Under the pieces are notes generated by a model. That model saw only the letters and a program-made list of their open reading frames with translations, was not told the DNA's origin and searched no databases. A stretch of 64,000 nt of DNA from Solea solea (lineage: Eukaryota > Chordata > Actinopteri > Pleuronectiformes > Soleidae). Positions 13,433-27,338 of this stretch are shown here, piece by piece. The stretch is taken from assembly GCF_958295425.1 (NCBI RefSeq), contig NC_081146.1, positions 9,745,485 to 9,809,484 on the forward strand. Direction: 5' to 3'. Position numbers and translations under genes: made by a program. Numbering within the stretch: position 1 is the first letter of the stretch; every line of letters begins with the position of its first letter.

Positions 13433-16400
13433 TTCCAGTAAAACATTACATTACATAACATTACCGTAAACCTTCTAGGCTTTTTTGGGCTTTTTTTTTC
13501 CACAGAACCACATGAATGAATGGCTAGAAATAAAAGCTTATGAAGGTTAGGAAATAAAAAAAACACATTTAACCCATCTTTATACACCAAGTAAAAATGC
13601 TGTGACACATGAGGTAATACAATATTTTCTTTTCAGCTGTGACTTGTAACTTGTGCCCTGTGCCTATTTCAAAATAAAAGCCTGGCTGTGTTTCACTAGT
13701 GAAATGCTATTAATGTGAAGGTGAAATGTTTGGTCCGTGTTTGCAGTGTTTCTTCATAGGTTTTGAACGTCTCTTTCAAGATTTCATTGTCCACACTTGG
13801 TTAAAATATCACAATGGTGACCTGTCACTGTCGACCAAGACCAACAACTTGAGTTAAGAAAGAGTGAGTGAACTCTTATCCATGCAATGAGTTCTGTTTA
13901 AAGTGGAAAAGAGTCAAACGTGAATGAGTGGAGATGCTTTGAACACCTCAGATTAAGATCAGATGAGCGCCCTGTGACACCTCTACTCAGTGGACTCAAA
14001 GGGTCGAGGGGCTACATCCTCCTCTGACCTCCTCCCACCACGCAGTAGTTTCACATTTGAGAGATCAAGTGGTGCCTTATGAAAACTCAAAAAGTAATAG
14101 TAGTATTTTGGGATGAGATCTGGATGAGGATCACAACCTTAGTGTGTTGACACTGTGGGAAACTGAGTGACCTTGGTGGATGTTTTTGCACTATGAATGA
14201 GCGCTTTCTCTAGTTTGTAAGTTATGACATGGTGGTGTAAGTATGACAGTCTAGAAAGAAAAGGTACTAGTGAGGTTTTGTGGTAAAATTGAAGAAATTG
14301 AAGAAAAACATTTCCTTAATGTTCTTAACCCCTACAATGTTTTTCTCAAATTAACAGTTGCAATAAAAACATTTGGATTAGAAATAATGACATTTAGCAC
14401 ACCGTAAAAACAATTATATTCTCACAAAAGCCTATAGTTCAAACATTTTTGATTATATGCAAATCCTCATACGGCATCAGGTTTTGTATGCTGACATTGC
14501 GTATCAATTTAACGTCTAAAGAGAAATGCCACTTTTGAATCATTATTAAATAAACAGTCTCACACTTTGACTGCAGCAGAACTGAATAAATGAGCCCAAC
14601 TGGTCTTCATCATTATAGAAAACCTGCCAAACAGTTCTCTGTGCAGTATAGAAACACCTCAATGCAACTGTCACACTGCTGCAGTTTTTGATTTCACAGC
14701 CCCAGAGACGTTAATTCCTCATTAACTTCAATAATAGCCGGCAATAGTGTGATAGTCAAAGTGTCCCGGCTGTGACATATCATGGAATGTTGTTTACAGT
14801 TCCAATAAGCCGATTACATCTTGTTCTGTCACCGGGGTTTCTCTGTCTACATACAGGTGCCATCCAGCAGGCGCTGAGCCCATCTAATGAACATGAACTC
14901 TCACTGGCAGCCACAGTGAAGTCCTTCCCTCTTGGTTTTCATCAACACTTCAGCCCCCACAGTGGCCATGGACAAAAGCTGTATATACTGTACAAACACA
15001 GCTCTGACCAGCAGCACACTGACTCATTCTTCAGTGTGTGTGAGAACGGAGGGGGACCCCTTTCAGCTCCTTTGTGTTGGTGTCTGTCAACAGTGTAGTT
15101 GGAGGCAGAGCCCATTGTGGCGGCCAGTGTTTCGTATTGACACAGGGCCTCGCTCAGCTTGTTCCCAGGGTCCAACCTGAGGATTCATGAATAATGGAGA
15201 GAGGATCATTAGGGCCATGCAAGGTAGCGCACAAGTCTGACTGGGCACATTATGAAGCTAGACGACAGCTTTGTAATGTCAGCAGGTAACACTGGGGGTC
15301 ACCTCTGATCATGTCGGTGATGAACTTTGCTTTAACCATGATTACGTCATGGAGAAATCAGGGAAATGGATGCGGGTACTTTTAAAAGGCCCAGAACATT
15401 TGTAGCTGGTGTGGTAACTCAGCCACCTTTTTCAGGATTCTGCATTTTAAACACGGGTATTCAATTTTAAACTCCATCTACTGTGTTGAAATTTGTTTTT
15501 TATCTTTAACTTTTTAATTTGTTTGTTTTATTTTATCTTACCTATTGTGTGTTAGATTTATCTTTTTATTTAAAAGTGTTTGAAAGGTGCTTACAAATAA
15601 AATCTATTATTATTATTATTTCTAACTTTTAAATATAAACAAATACTTATGTATACATGTTTCTGTTCCTATAAACACAAGTGGGGAACTGACTCAGAAT
15701 GAGACGCTGCCGTCTGCTGCTGGAAATCTTTGCAGAAGAAGAGGGGGAGGTGACGTAAGGTGGGGTGTGACTGTGATCGGATAGCAATCGGATCATCGGA
15801 AGTTCAGCTTGACTCCCAAACACATTATCTGGGTGTGTTTGTCCGACTGAGAAATTCAACGTTTACATACGTTTTAAAGTCCATACACTATCGTATGGTC
15901 TACTGTATTGTATGTCGTCCAGCGATGCCAGCAGGGTTTGATGACAGAAGTTACACACTGGAGCTCTAAATCACATCATTTTCCAGATCATAGCTGTGTT
16001 GCAGGTTCTCCATCTTGTTTGTGAATACCTCTGATTTGTCTTTACTCTGAGTAAAGCCTTTACCTTTAAGGTAGCAGATAAATCTCCACACAGAGATATA
16101 TTATTGTAAAGCATTTTAGCAGTGTCTAACAGAAACATCCTTAAACTGTTCAAGTAACTCGAAATAAAAATGTTTTAATCCATGCTAAACAGAGAAGAAT
16201 GAGAAATTAAACCAATGAGGGTCTGCTCAGTGAGAACTATGTGTGCATTGTGCTTTTGGAACCAACAGGGGGCATCATTTAAAGTCTGGTTCCAACTTCC
16301 CAGTAGGTCCCAACCATCTGCCCAGTGGCTCACATGACCTCTCTCTGCCTTTATACATGGGAGCTGACCGTTCTGATGTGTGTGTGTGCGTGTGTGTGTG

Positions 16401-19400
16401 TGTGTGGTGAGGGGTCAGAGAGGTGCCTCTTGCTTGTATGCTTTGAGCTTTTTCATGCCTCCTGCTTTGATCTTCTCTCTCATCCCTTCATCCCACACAC
16501 TCCCTGTGCCTTCGACTCCTGGGCTGCAGCACACCGACAGCCAGGCTGGAGGGAGAGAGGAAGGGAGGGAGGAAGGGGGGCGGGAACTGCCTCTCACAGA
16601 GACACCGCTTGTTCTTTCAGTCCAGGGAGAGGTGCAGCAAGAGCTGCCCATGGGGTGCAGTCTGGTCCGGTGGGTGGAGGGCTCACCGGGAGCTACACTG
16701 TACACTTCTCTGCTCCTCTTTCATGCTCTTTCAGATCCCTCCACAGTGGGCTGGAATTCTTGTGTGAAACACAACTGTCACAGTGCTTAGAGGGTGGCCT
16801 CCTGACCCCTTACAACATGGGAAAGTGCACCCCACGGCTGGTAGTTATATAAAGCCTGACAGAGTCATGAGAATCCCTGATAAATCACTCGGCATGAGGC
16901 CTCTTATGTCTCTCTGCAACTCACATGGAACGATTATTTTGTGTAGGTCACTATCACGTGTCCCTCTCTGCTGAAGCTTTATATAGGCTGTGTTCAAAGT
17001 GTTGCCATGTAATCAGTGGGGCAAGGACTGACGCTCGCACAACAGCATGACAGTCGTCATGTGAATATGTGGCAGAACAGACTTTTTATGTATGTCCTGT
17101 TTGCCCGTGGGTGATAATCCTCATATCCCCACACACACCCCCCCACCTGCTGAGATGAGACTGGGGAGCACAGATGTGAAGGCACAGAGCAGAACCCCTA
17201 ATTGAAGATTAATTGGAAGGGGGAGGCACTTACCTTTATTTAGACATGTGGTAAGTGTTAGTCTGTGACAAGCAACTCAACCGTCGCAACAGATGACTGC
17301 ACTTAATATTTCATGACAAACTTTCAGAAGGAGGTGGGGGGAGTCGGGGGGCGGGGGCAACCAACCAACAGGTTCACCCCTTTCACTGACAGGGATCATG
17401 AAAAGATATGGCATCACACCGGTGGCAAGTGCTCTCTAACCTCTCCTGTCAATAATAAAAGCATCATGTGACAAGCGGAGCAGCTGTGGATGCACATAAC
17501 AAGTGCAATATGCCTTTAAAAAAGCAAAGAACTACAAGATTCAATGGGGTAAATGGATATGTTGACAAAGAAGTGATTACCAGATTAACACCTAAAGACT
17601 TGTCTAAAAGGCAGACTCAGAATACTTCATTTATCCCTAAAATGGCTGCATTACATTCACAGAGACAATAGACAAATAAGCAAAATGATATAATATGTAA
17701 CAAATATTTACATGACAAGAAATATGTCCTTAACAAGAAATGTGAGCCTTCCAATCTTGTGATATATAAACACAAATATGGCTAATTAATAGAATGTGTA
17801 AAGGAATGCACAGGAAAAACATGTACGCTGAATTAAACCAGTCAACACATGACAATAAGGTTTGTCATAGATCATACTTGGAGCGTTTCATTAAAACATT
17901 GACAAGTCAGGAAAAACAGAATCCTACTGAAATGAAACTAATGTACAGATAAAAATAATGCTGTGTGATGCATGTGTGTGCAAGTAAGAGGAAGAAGAGA
18001 GACAGAACAGAGAGAAGGGGCTTCACCACCAGGCTCTCTGCAGATCGCTGGCAGTTTGACTGCAGTGGAGAGTAATGGGGCTGGCAGGGCGGAATCAATT
18101 ACTGGCCACAACAGATTTTCCCACAGGTCGGAGCTTGGGAAAGCAGGACTTTACTGCAGCACAGACAGCTGGCACAGAGCATCCACTGGGAAAGAAACTG
18201 GCAAAAAAAATGCCCCAAAAAAAGACTTTTTTTTATAAACTTGTGACACACTATAAATTGCTTCTTTCCTCCCCCCATATCTCTCTCAGTGTAAAAATAT
18301 GAGTTGGTTTAATCACAAGTGAGCTTTTATTGCAAACAAAAAAAGATTCTCACCAAAAAAAAAAAAGCTTGATAAAAGTGTAAATGGGACAGTTGCTTAT
18401 CAGAGGCAAGTCTGGTTGATAATGGCTTTTCTCTGGCAGTGACCACCAAGCTTAACTTGACTTGTTTTGCATCTGGCCAGTGTCTGTGAGGTTCCCTTTG
18501 CGTAATGTAAACAAGGAGATACATTTCAATTAGAGCCACAAACCTCCTCCCTCCACCTCTGCCACACACATACACATGCAGACACACACTCCATTGATAT
18601 GCAAACAATGTTTTTCCTGTGGAAATACAATGTGTGGTCCTAAAGAAATGGCCCGCTCTGCGCTCCTCCGTTCTTTGTGTCAACATCACGTGCTGTCTCC
18701 TGTTGCGCTTATTTGGGAACCAGTCTTACGATCTGCCTTCCCTCAATTGTGGACGTGCAAGTCAACTGGTAATGGACAGCATTCTTGTCAACCTCATGAA
18801 CAATATAATTGTTGGGGGCCATTGTGCAGCAGTGTGCACCATTATGGAAAAAGGGATGTACATGTATTTTATTTATTCACGCATGGTTATTCATGTTTTT
18901 GCATTTGTTTCATCACAGAGAATTGTGCATATTAGAGTTAAAATGTGTAGCTTGTTTTCTTTCTTTTTTTTACCTATAATTGACATCAAGCCCTGTGATT
19001 GGCAGTCGGTGCTGAAATCCTGGTGTCAGTGTTACAACCTGAAGAGCAATCCTTGGCAAAAAAAAAAAAAAAGCTCCTGCTATACAAAGAAACAAGGAAG
19101 TCACTATATCCTCCCTGGCTTTACCTATCCAAAAAGCACAAGAAGAATGCATGCCAACAAAGGCAGGAAACAAAAGAATGAGGTGGCGGGTGTATTAGGG
19201 TCAAATGGAGGGAACGGGTCTCAGGCTTGGTCTGGTCCCTGCCCAATATAGCGACTTGGTGCTGACTGGAACCAGAGGGGACAGACAGGAAGCTGTGGCC
19301 TATAGGATAACATTGTTGTGTGTAGGCTGTGTGTGTGGGAGACATTTCCCTCAGTCAGACAAGTTATTTAGGAACAACATGGGTGGCATTCTCTTACATC

Positions 19401-20970
19401 ATGAGTTCATACCTTTCTATATGCACCTCCACTCTGTCTGAATAAAACATAGGCGAAGCACGATGCCACACAAATGTCCCCCCCACCCGACCCCTAACAC
19501 ACACACACACACACACACACAAATGCAAACATCACTGTAGCAGTTGTTGAATGACAGGTATAAGATGTCAGGATGGTGTGCACACAGGATGCAGGCACGG
19601 CTGCGAGCGTCGCTCCTGCCGACAGCCCCAACGGTTGACATAGTAAATCAATCCTGATGGGAGGGTGAGTAGGACGGAGTTGGGGAGGGGTGAGGGCCCA
19701 GTGGGACTGAGCCGGCCTCTGTCAGACACACTCAGCCACTCAGCCAGCCAGAGAGAGACTGTCGACGGGTGGGAGAACACTCGCCGGGAAACGCTCACAC
19801 GGAGATTGAGTTACCACGGAATTAGATCAGGGCTGTGGGAAACAGCACCTCCTAAACACACTTGCACACTCTCGGTCACACACACACACACACAAACACA
19901 CGCAGACACACCAGCACACACTCGGGCCGCACACTTGCACACAAAGAGTCACCAAGGGAAACCTGAGGGAAGATTGAGGAAGGCAGCTGGGCACACGCCA
20001 GTTTCAAACAAATGCTTGCTTATACCTCTTAGCTTCCTGGCACTGGTAGGAGAGCAGTTCCTTCAAATCGGTGCCAAGTTAGGCCCAGGGTCAACAGGCA
20101 GTTTGGCATGCGGCTGAGGTAATTAAATATAAAGATGATGTACAGAAATATCGGACAAATCAAACACATTTAAAGAGAGCAGGGAAATGTATAGAGCGTA
20201 TACCCTACATTCGTCGTAGGTAAACTGGGGTGAGGGTTGAAAAAACACTGCGATGCCACAGGTGACAAGTCAAGGTTTTTAAAAGAAGAATCAGAATTAG
20301 GTTTAATGGGCCCAAGGAATGTCAGCACTAATGTGAAAGACCTTGACAGTCAGGTGAGAGGAGGGTGGATTGTGTCTCCATAATGGAGACCACATGAACT
20401 GGCCTGTTCTGTAAAAACCTGGTGGCACTGTAGGGTCCTATTACCATAATGGTATTATAAACACCGCTGAAGTGATCCCAAATATACTCGAGCTGCCACT
20501 CAGCAGAGAGTCATGGAAAGGCCATAGTCTGGGTGAAGAGCAAAGGGAGGGTTTGCACGGATCTGCAAAATCCGTAAAATCCTGTATGTAGGCCTCTAGC
20601 GCTGATTTATGCACACGGTAAGGTCTATAAATCGATCAAGCAAGGGTGTAGAAATGCATGAAATGGAAGATGATTTTTAGCAAAAGGGCGTGCTTACAGC
20701 GAGGGTAGGTGGAGGGCTCTGTGTATAGTGATAGTGTGTTAATACTCAGCCACACTCACTGCATCCTGCATCATGACTGACGCTTGCTCATTGTATCTGT
20801 CACCACTGAAGCCCCTCTGACATTCTGGGAACAGCATGTTGGCCTGCAGTTGCTCCCTGGAATCAAACTCTCGTCCACACTTGTCTATGAGTTAACAACT
20901 GACCTGATGGACAGAGCAGAGAAACAGCTGCTTCTCTACAAGGTACTGGAATGAAAGAACCATATTGGGG

Positions 20971-20990
20971 GTTCGGGGGGGGGGGGGGGG
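20971..20990 (+). repeat. Long G homopolymer
   Basis: A run of 16 G follows GGGGGTTC. It could form a quadruplex. Homopolymers of this length are also a common place for assembly error. Confidence 0.6.
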
Positions 20991-21129
20991 TCACGCTCCC
21001 ACTGATGGCCTTAGCAGACATGTTAGACTCAACGCTCAGTGCAGGAATTAACCCAGTCTCAAGGGCTGTTGTTTCCCAGACCTTGCATCACGAGCAGAAC
21101 AGAAAAGAGTGCTGTTTTGATATAAACAG

Positions 21130-21720
21130 TGGTGGAGTATGTTAAGTATTTTGCTTTTCAAATCATATAAAATATGATGCCAGTGGTGGAAGTATTCATA
21201 GTCTATACTCAGGGAAAAACATTAGTAAAAGTTGAGTCAAATACACATTTGCATTGGGAACCAAATATAAAGCAGAATATAGAGCAGGAAAGTAGTCACA
21301 ATGCAGAATGGGCTCTTGTGATATACGGATTGTTAAATTACTAGGTAATTGATGTTGTAATAATAATATAATATAGTATTTTGATGATGCAAAATGATTA
21401 AGGTCAACCTTGGTGGTATTTTTATTTCATGTTTCGTATGAAAGATTGTAATCTTCACAACAATGAGTGATTATCAGAGGTGGAAAGAGTACTGCAATAT
21501 TCTACTCAAGTAAAACAAGTAAAAGTACAAGTAAAAGTACTGGTCTACAAATGTACTCAAGTTAAAGTTAAAAAAAGTCAAAGTTACTTTCGTAACACAT
21601 TAGCTGTTTTAAATTAAAGACAAAACCTTTACAAATTAAAGTTCTAACAAAATACTTAAAAAACTTACTCAATTACAGTAACGCAAGTAAATGTAATTCA
21701 TTACTTTCCACGTCATGAGT
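21130..21720. repeat. Dispersed repeats of the 'AGTAAAAGTA' type
   Basis: Two adjacent segments (about 21130-21310 and 21480-21720) carry GGTGGAA(A)GTA starts and many ACTCAAGTAAAAGTA words. Such sequences are abundant in fish genomes, probably as non-autonomous DNA elements. A related piece lies at 35775-35990. Element ends are not clear. Confidence 0.45.
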
Positions 21721-22716
21721 ATAATAATTGTAATGTGAGTGGACATGTAAAGAAGAAATGAAAATATATATCGTACTTTCAACCTCTGTCAAAGGTTTTG
21801 TTAGTTAATACAACAAATGAAATGGAACGACTAAATCTGCTTGTATAAAATAATAGAACACAATATCGCTGAGAATGAAGTGTGCTTTTCAAGATCATCA
21901 CCTTATTAAAACATTTACATTGGGCTTACATGTAAACCAGTATCAATGTATGCAATTCATGTGTCTTTCTCCCGTATGTATACTTTTTCTTTTTTTTTTT
22001 CAAAAAGCCTGAGGGGATTGGTTACAGAGTGGAACATAAACATTGAAAGTTCCTGTGTTTTATATAGTTTGCCCTATGACACCGATACATTAGTGGGGTC
22101 AGAACTATCACACCTCCTGCAGACCACCCTCTCTCCTCATCCAGACCTATGTTTTCCTGCTTTCACAGTGTGGGTCATTGTTTTTAGTTTAATGTAGCTC
22201 AAAGGGGAAAACATTCATCCTAAATGCTGCACGTAGTTCAAGCATCTAAAAATATTTCTGCCTCTCTTTCCCACTACACATCAGAGTGTGGTTCACTGTG
22301 GATGAATGATTCCCTGGGAAGGTCTCTTTGTGCCAGTCAGTTGGCAGACTGGAGGTGTTTCCTAGGAGAACCTGGCAACACTGCCTGAGTGATACTGGGC
22401 CTCCGAGCTGATCAGCGCTGTTGTGGAACCACACAGCGAACAGCAGACAATGAACAACACACTCTGCTAATAGGCCATGTGTCCTCCACAACACCACAGA
22501 AGAAGAGAGCTGCTGCTATTATGGGGTCTGTTGCCCATAGACTTGGGTCTCAGCCGTCAAACGATAGGGACTCGAAGCCGGGAGGAGTCCAGAAACCACC
22601 TCAGCTGTCTCAGGGAAGATGACCAGCTAAGTGTCATTGTTTCTGGAACACTTTTTTAATGTTATTTGTTGAAATCTTCTTCAAATCCATTTCCAAACAG
22701 CCATCAAACAATGTAT

Positions 22717-22990
22717 CCGTTCCATTTCAGTACCCTTCCCTTGCGATACCAGAATAATGGTACTGTACAGGTGGTGATACATCGCCTCCACTCACAACAG
22801 TCAGTCGTTTGGGCGACAGAACTCCCCTGCGACCGGTGTTTCTTCAACGCCTGATAATAGTCTATTCTCAAACAAAGCTCCATGTCTTGTGGAGACTGTT
22901 CTCAGTCGAAACACAAGCCTGACCCAGGGCTTTACTATTCCAAACCGTACCGTACTGTACCAAATTGAAGTGATGGAAACACGGCTCAAC
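22717..22990. repeat. Possible non-autonomous DNA element
   Basis: The left part has CCGTTCCATTTCAGTACC and the right part, reverse-complemented, has CCGTGTTTCCATCACTTCA and a GTACAGTACGGTACGG stretch. The arms are only partly alike, so the terminal inverted repeats are uncertain. It lies a few hundred bases upstream of hey1. Confidence 0.25.
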
Positions 22991-23433
22991 ACATCCCACC
23001 CACTTCTGTCTTCTCTCTCATCAAGCTCTGCCCTTGAAATACAAAAACACACTCTCTGACAAAAGCTGAATGAGGAAGAAAGTACAAGATGGCAGCCTCT
23101 GTAAAGCAAAGCCCTTGCCTAATATACATATAAAAAGTTTGTTTATAAAACATTTTTTGTAAAACTATTATTGACCTTTAAAACATACTTAAGTGTAGTA
23201 TATTTAATTTAAATAAATGTCACACACTGGACCTTTAACACTCTCAAAGCACAAGTCACTCAGATGCCAGCTCAATTTTAACAGGCTGAAAGGAGTATCA
23301 GGCCCCTCCCACATCACTCTGGTGATCCCGCCCCCCCATGAGCAGTGTGAAAATAATCCCAGCAGCAGCAGCAGTAGCAGCAGCATATTTGATTCTGCTT
23401 TCAGTGCAGCACCGAGGACTGAAGGAGAGCAAG

Positions 23434-24798
23434 ATGAAGAGAAGCCACAACTACAGCTCTTCAGACAGCGACCTGGACGACAGCGTTGAGGTGGAGAAAG
23501 ACAGTGGTGACGAAAATGGGTATGCTTGTTTGTTTATTTATTTTTCATAATTATTATATCTTATTCTGAGGTGGACATGTTGCACACAACTTACTAAATC
23601 TGCGTTTTGTGTCTGGACAAAATGAATTTATAATGAATTGTGCCTTTCAGACTTATTGATTCTCACAGCCCCATGTCACCCCCCACAACCACCCAAGTTC
23701 AGGCCAGAAAGAGGCGCAGAGGGGTAAGGAAACATCATTACCTCACACTGATTGATGTCATCGTTCTTTCTTTCATCTGTGACCTAAATGCCTTTCTCCC
23801 CCCGCCCCGAGCAGATTATTGAGAAACGGAGACGTGACCGAATCAACAACAGTCTTTCAGAACTGAGGCGATTGGTGCCAAGTGCCTTTGAGAAACAGGT
23901 GAGTGGGACATTTGCTCAGATGATGGACTTTGTCACTTTGTCACCTTCTCATTTCATCAAAAGTAACCTCTTTTTTTTTCATTTTCAGGGATCAGCTAAA
24001 CTGGAAAAGGCCGAAATATTACAGATGACAGTGGACCATTTGAAAATGCTCCATGCGTCTGGTGGCAAAGGTAAGCAGCCCCATATGTGCCCTTCACAAA
24101 GACCGTGTATTCATTCATAACTCCCTAAAAATCCATGATATCGCTTCACACTTTTCTAACAGTATGACTCATCCCTGACAGGTTACTTTGAGGCTCATGC
24201 TCTCGCTAAGGATTATCGCAGCCTGGGCTTCAGGGAGTGTCTGGCAGAGACGGCACGATACCTGAGCATCATCGAGGGTCGGGACAGTTCAGACCCCCTT
24301 CGTGTACGTTTGGTGTCCCACCTCAGCAACTGCGCTTCTCAGAGGGAAGTGCACTCGGGACTGGAACACTTGGCCTGGGGCTCTGTCTACGGAACTGCCC
24401 CTACCCAACTACCCCACCCCCTCCTCCTACAACACCCCGCGGGCAGGACACCTGCACCCAGGAGCAACAGTAGCCCACCCTCCTCCTCGTCCTCCTCCCC
24501 TTCTTCCTCTACATCCCCCTCATCCTCCACTGAGGCGTCTGGGACACTCAGACTCAGTGTTTTGTCCCCCACAGAGACCCTCAGGGTTTCTCCCAACAGC
24601 TCGCTGCCCCTCACTTTGCCCGTGCCAACATCCAAGCTTTCGCCACATCTGCCCTCGTCCCTCTCCTCGCTCTCGGCCTTCCCCCTCTCCTTCAGTACTT
24701 TCCCTCTTGTCTCTGCGGCTGCCCTCAACACTTTGAGCCCCTCCTCCACTATGTCAAAGCCTTACAGGCCTTGGGGCACGGAGATTGGGGCCTTCTGA
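23434..24798 (+). CDS. hey1: Hey1 bHLH-Orange transcriptional repressor
   Basis: Five exons: 23434-23519, 23651-23723, 23815-23898, 23989-24070 and 24182-24798, giving 942 nt (313 residues). The start [20 protein letters not shown] and the exact C-terminal tail [12 protein letters not shown] (302-313, with the TEIGAF ending of HEY1 rather than the TEVGAF of HEY2) identify the paralogue. The bHLH (about 49-104) has the Hey-specific Gly in place of the Hes Pro in the basic region ([16 protein letters not shown]). The Orange domain follows at about 115-160. The C-terminal half has a Ser/Pro-rich run ([16 protein letters not shown]). Hey proteins are nuclear Notch effectors that bind E-box/N-box DNA and recruit corepressors in heart, vessel and somite development. 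The gene is alone between two gene-poor stretches. Confidence 0.96.
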
Positions 24799-25330
24799 AG
24801 CTAACAACTGGACTGAAGGTGACAGCTGAGCTGTGCCCCCCGTGACAGACTTCTGTCATCTGTTTTTATGGTTATGAAACTAAGAAAAGTGATTCTATTT
24901 TATTAAGTATAAAGAATAGGTGGACGAGGATGTACTGTCCTCTCAGTATGTCACTGTTCCTGATCGAGAAACTGAATTATAAATGATTTTTGTTCTTAGT
25001 TTATTTGATAACTAATGTAGTTCATATGCACTGTCTGCAGGCTGAGGATTGATGTGATGACGTAATGTATGGGCCATACATAGATGTACTGTAAGCACAA
25101 ATCTATAGGCAGGATAGGATTGTGTCGACCTGATCGTGAAACTTCTACATTTGCTAAGCACAGACGTCTGTATTTAACACAATGTAGATTTACTTAATTC
25201 AGACTGCTTCTCTGGCGACGTGAGAGCTTGTGGAAATGAATATGCATACTGTATGTGCCTTTGTGGGCAAACTAACTACTTGAGAATGGGAAAACACCCC
25301 TTCTTGTATCTATTTGTAATGTTTTGGACC

Positions 25331-25336
25331 AATAAA
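25331..25336 (+). terminator. hey1 polyadenylation signal
   Basis: AATAAA lies 533 bases after the hey1 stop and is followed about 15 bases later by an A-rich run. This is a good candidate for the mRNA end. Confidence 0.6.
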
Positions 25337-26128
25337 TTTAAAGGTATCAAAAAAAAAAAAAAGTTTAAATTCTTTTCATGTGCTCCTTAAACTCTTTTCT
25401 TTCTATGTGCTGTTTGAAAGGAGGCTACCTTTTTCTGAAGTCATGCATCATCTGGCCAGCAAACGCTTTATACCATATTTATCAACTGCAGGTGCATTTT
25501 TGGTCAAAGTTAATCATCAGATCATAAGGTCTCGTTTATTAACTGAAAGGAAATTCCTTTACTCCGTGCCAGGTGAGTAACCGAACCCGAGAGTATTGTT
25601 GCCCTCATGAATACCCAGGAAATCATTAAGAGCCAGAGGAAATCCTTTACAATGTTGCCCTGACCTCACCAGTTTGGGTTGGTCTGAAACGGAGACAATA
25701 GTGTGAACAGGATGGGGACACAGGAGGAGAGTGCCGGTTAAAAAGTAACAACAACACACATGCAGCTGAACCAGTAAATCACTGTGTGGCACTGACGTGT
25801 TGATTCAGCTCCAACTTTGGTGACACATATCATTTTTTATGGGTTCACTGCTGTAACAATTACGGTTTTAATGCCCATAGAGCACCTCAGGCTTCCTGGA
25901 GGGACAGCACTGTGTGTGTGTGTGTGTGTGTGCTTACATTTTAAAACTCTCAAGATTCTGACAAATACATTTAAATTGTTTTTGCATAATATGTTTACAC
26001 TATGCATTTATTGTTATTATTATTTTTTCCATCATTGCATTTGTAATTTAGTAAACTATTGTGCCCTATTTTCAACAGCTTTGGTCTCCAATGCAGTTAT
26101 TGTGGCAGAGGTACAAGTAAATATAACA

Positions 26129-26142
26129 CTGCCACCTGCTGG
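26129..26142 (-). promoter_or_regulatory. Consensus CTCF-type motif (reverse)
   Basis: On the minus strand CCAGCAGGTGGCAG matches the core consensus CCASYAGRKGGCRS at every position. It points toward the forward motif at 13185, so the two are convergent around hey1. Confidence 0.5.
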
Positions 26143-27263
26143 ACGAAAATCATATGTCCAACTACCGCTACCGGTGTTTGTTTTTTTAATTATACTATAT
26201 GTACATTACTTGACTATCCCTACAGAATTTGAAATAATTATCACGAGACTAACACGAATGAAAAACCAACTATAGGTGAAGACTGCGATTCACAGGATGT
26301 GTATATAACTGGTTCTTTTATTTGGCAGTTTACATTTCCCCCTCCTCTTGTAGCACAGAAAAGTATTAGATGGTGCATGCCATGTTCACACAACCCCAAA
26401 CCTTTATTCAGCAAAGCTTTCACAGAGAAATATACGAAGGAGAAACACAAGCAGCAGAGGGTGCAGGCAGATATCAGTGGTACTGTATATTAAAAAGAGA
26501 CTAGTTCAGTGTGCTGAAGGTGAAGCATCCTGCATCTATTCTCTGTCTAATCCCCTAAAGAGAGCAGATGCTAATGATGCCTCATGGTAAGTTTCGCATT
26601 CACATACACCCACACAGACGACCTCACGCCAAGTTCTCATTACCAATATCAAGGTCCAAGATACTGTGTATACATAGTACCAGTATGGTGCCATAACATT
26701 CAAGAAATTAATCCCAAAATACTGTGTATTTAACGGAGCTTCTGACTCAACTGAGGAAGGATTCATTAAGAAGTGGCGTTGTCAGCATAAGTGGGAATTT
26801 GCAAGTGTACAAACAGTTGCTCCCATTGGGCAAAGACATTCTCAATAACAACAAAGCACCTCTCAGGTCCAAGCTCATTCCAGAGAATATGGACACGTGT
26901 CGCTCTGTGGGTTTTGGCGTACTGTTACGTTCCAAGCGTGCGTGTTGAGAATGGGAAGGTGTGTGTGTGTGTGCGTGTGTGTGTGTGTGTGTGAGGAAGA
27001 TAGGGATGGGATTATGTTTGATACCTTGAAGAGTGTGTGGCCTAGGTACACACCGACTGTCATTCTTCACAGAAACACAGAAACGTCATCTTTATCATCG
27101 TGACATCCTCAAAAAACAACAACCGTACACGTCAGTCGACAGCCAACTCACAACACCGACGGCTTTCACAAGAGAATGTCAAGAACTGAAACATTAACCA
27201 ATGACAAACAGAATATTGGAAATGATACAGTGCAGTACAGTACAGTGTTTGTATGTACTTCTC

Positions 27264-27264
<1 letters not shown>

Positions 27265-27338
<74 letters not shown>
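27265..27338 (+). repeat. (GATA)n microsatellite
   Basis: About 18 uninterrupted GATA units lie in the probable stmn2 3' UTR. In that mRNA it would read as (TATC)n. It is likely to vary in length between individuals. Confidence 0.9.

Larger units (their letters stand above)
12640..23433. other. Gene-free stretch between fabp11 and hey1
   Basis: No exon could be supported over about 10.8 kb. Open frames here are short and mostly driven by (GT)n or Ser/Pro-rich low complexity. Segments that are not simple repeat and look evenly composed, with clustered homeobox-, FOX- and GATA-like words, include about 14500-15260, 16200-17250 and 18400-19250. They are candidates for conserved enhancers of hey1. 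Microsatellites occur at about 16376-16407 (GT) and 19497-19521 (CA). Confidence 0.5.

Noticed and set aside
16325..16852. 175-residue plus-strand open frame upstream of hey1
   Set aside because: It is led by a (GT)n-coded Cys/Val run and Ser/Gly/Arg low complexity, overlaps open frames in other phases, and shows no family motif.
14154..19842. RBPJ-like TGTGGGAAA words upstream of hey1 as a paired Notch site
   Set aside because: The two words are 5.7 kb apart, not paired head to head, and their number is close to chance for this length.
24302..24749. Long Pro/Ser- and Glu/Val-rich open frames on both strands within the hey1 last exon
   Set aside because: They are shadows of the Ser/Pro-rich hey1 coding sequence. 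The hey1 frame ends in the exact [11 protein letters not shown] tail.
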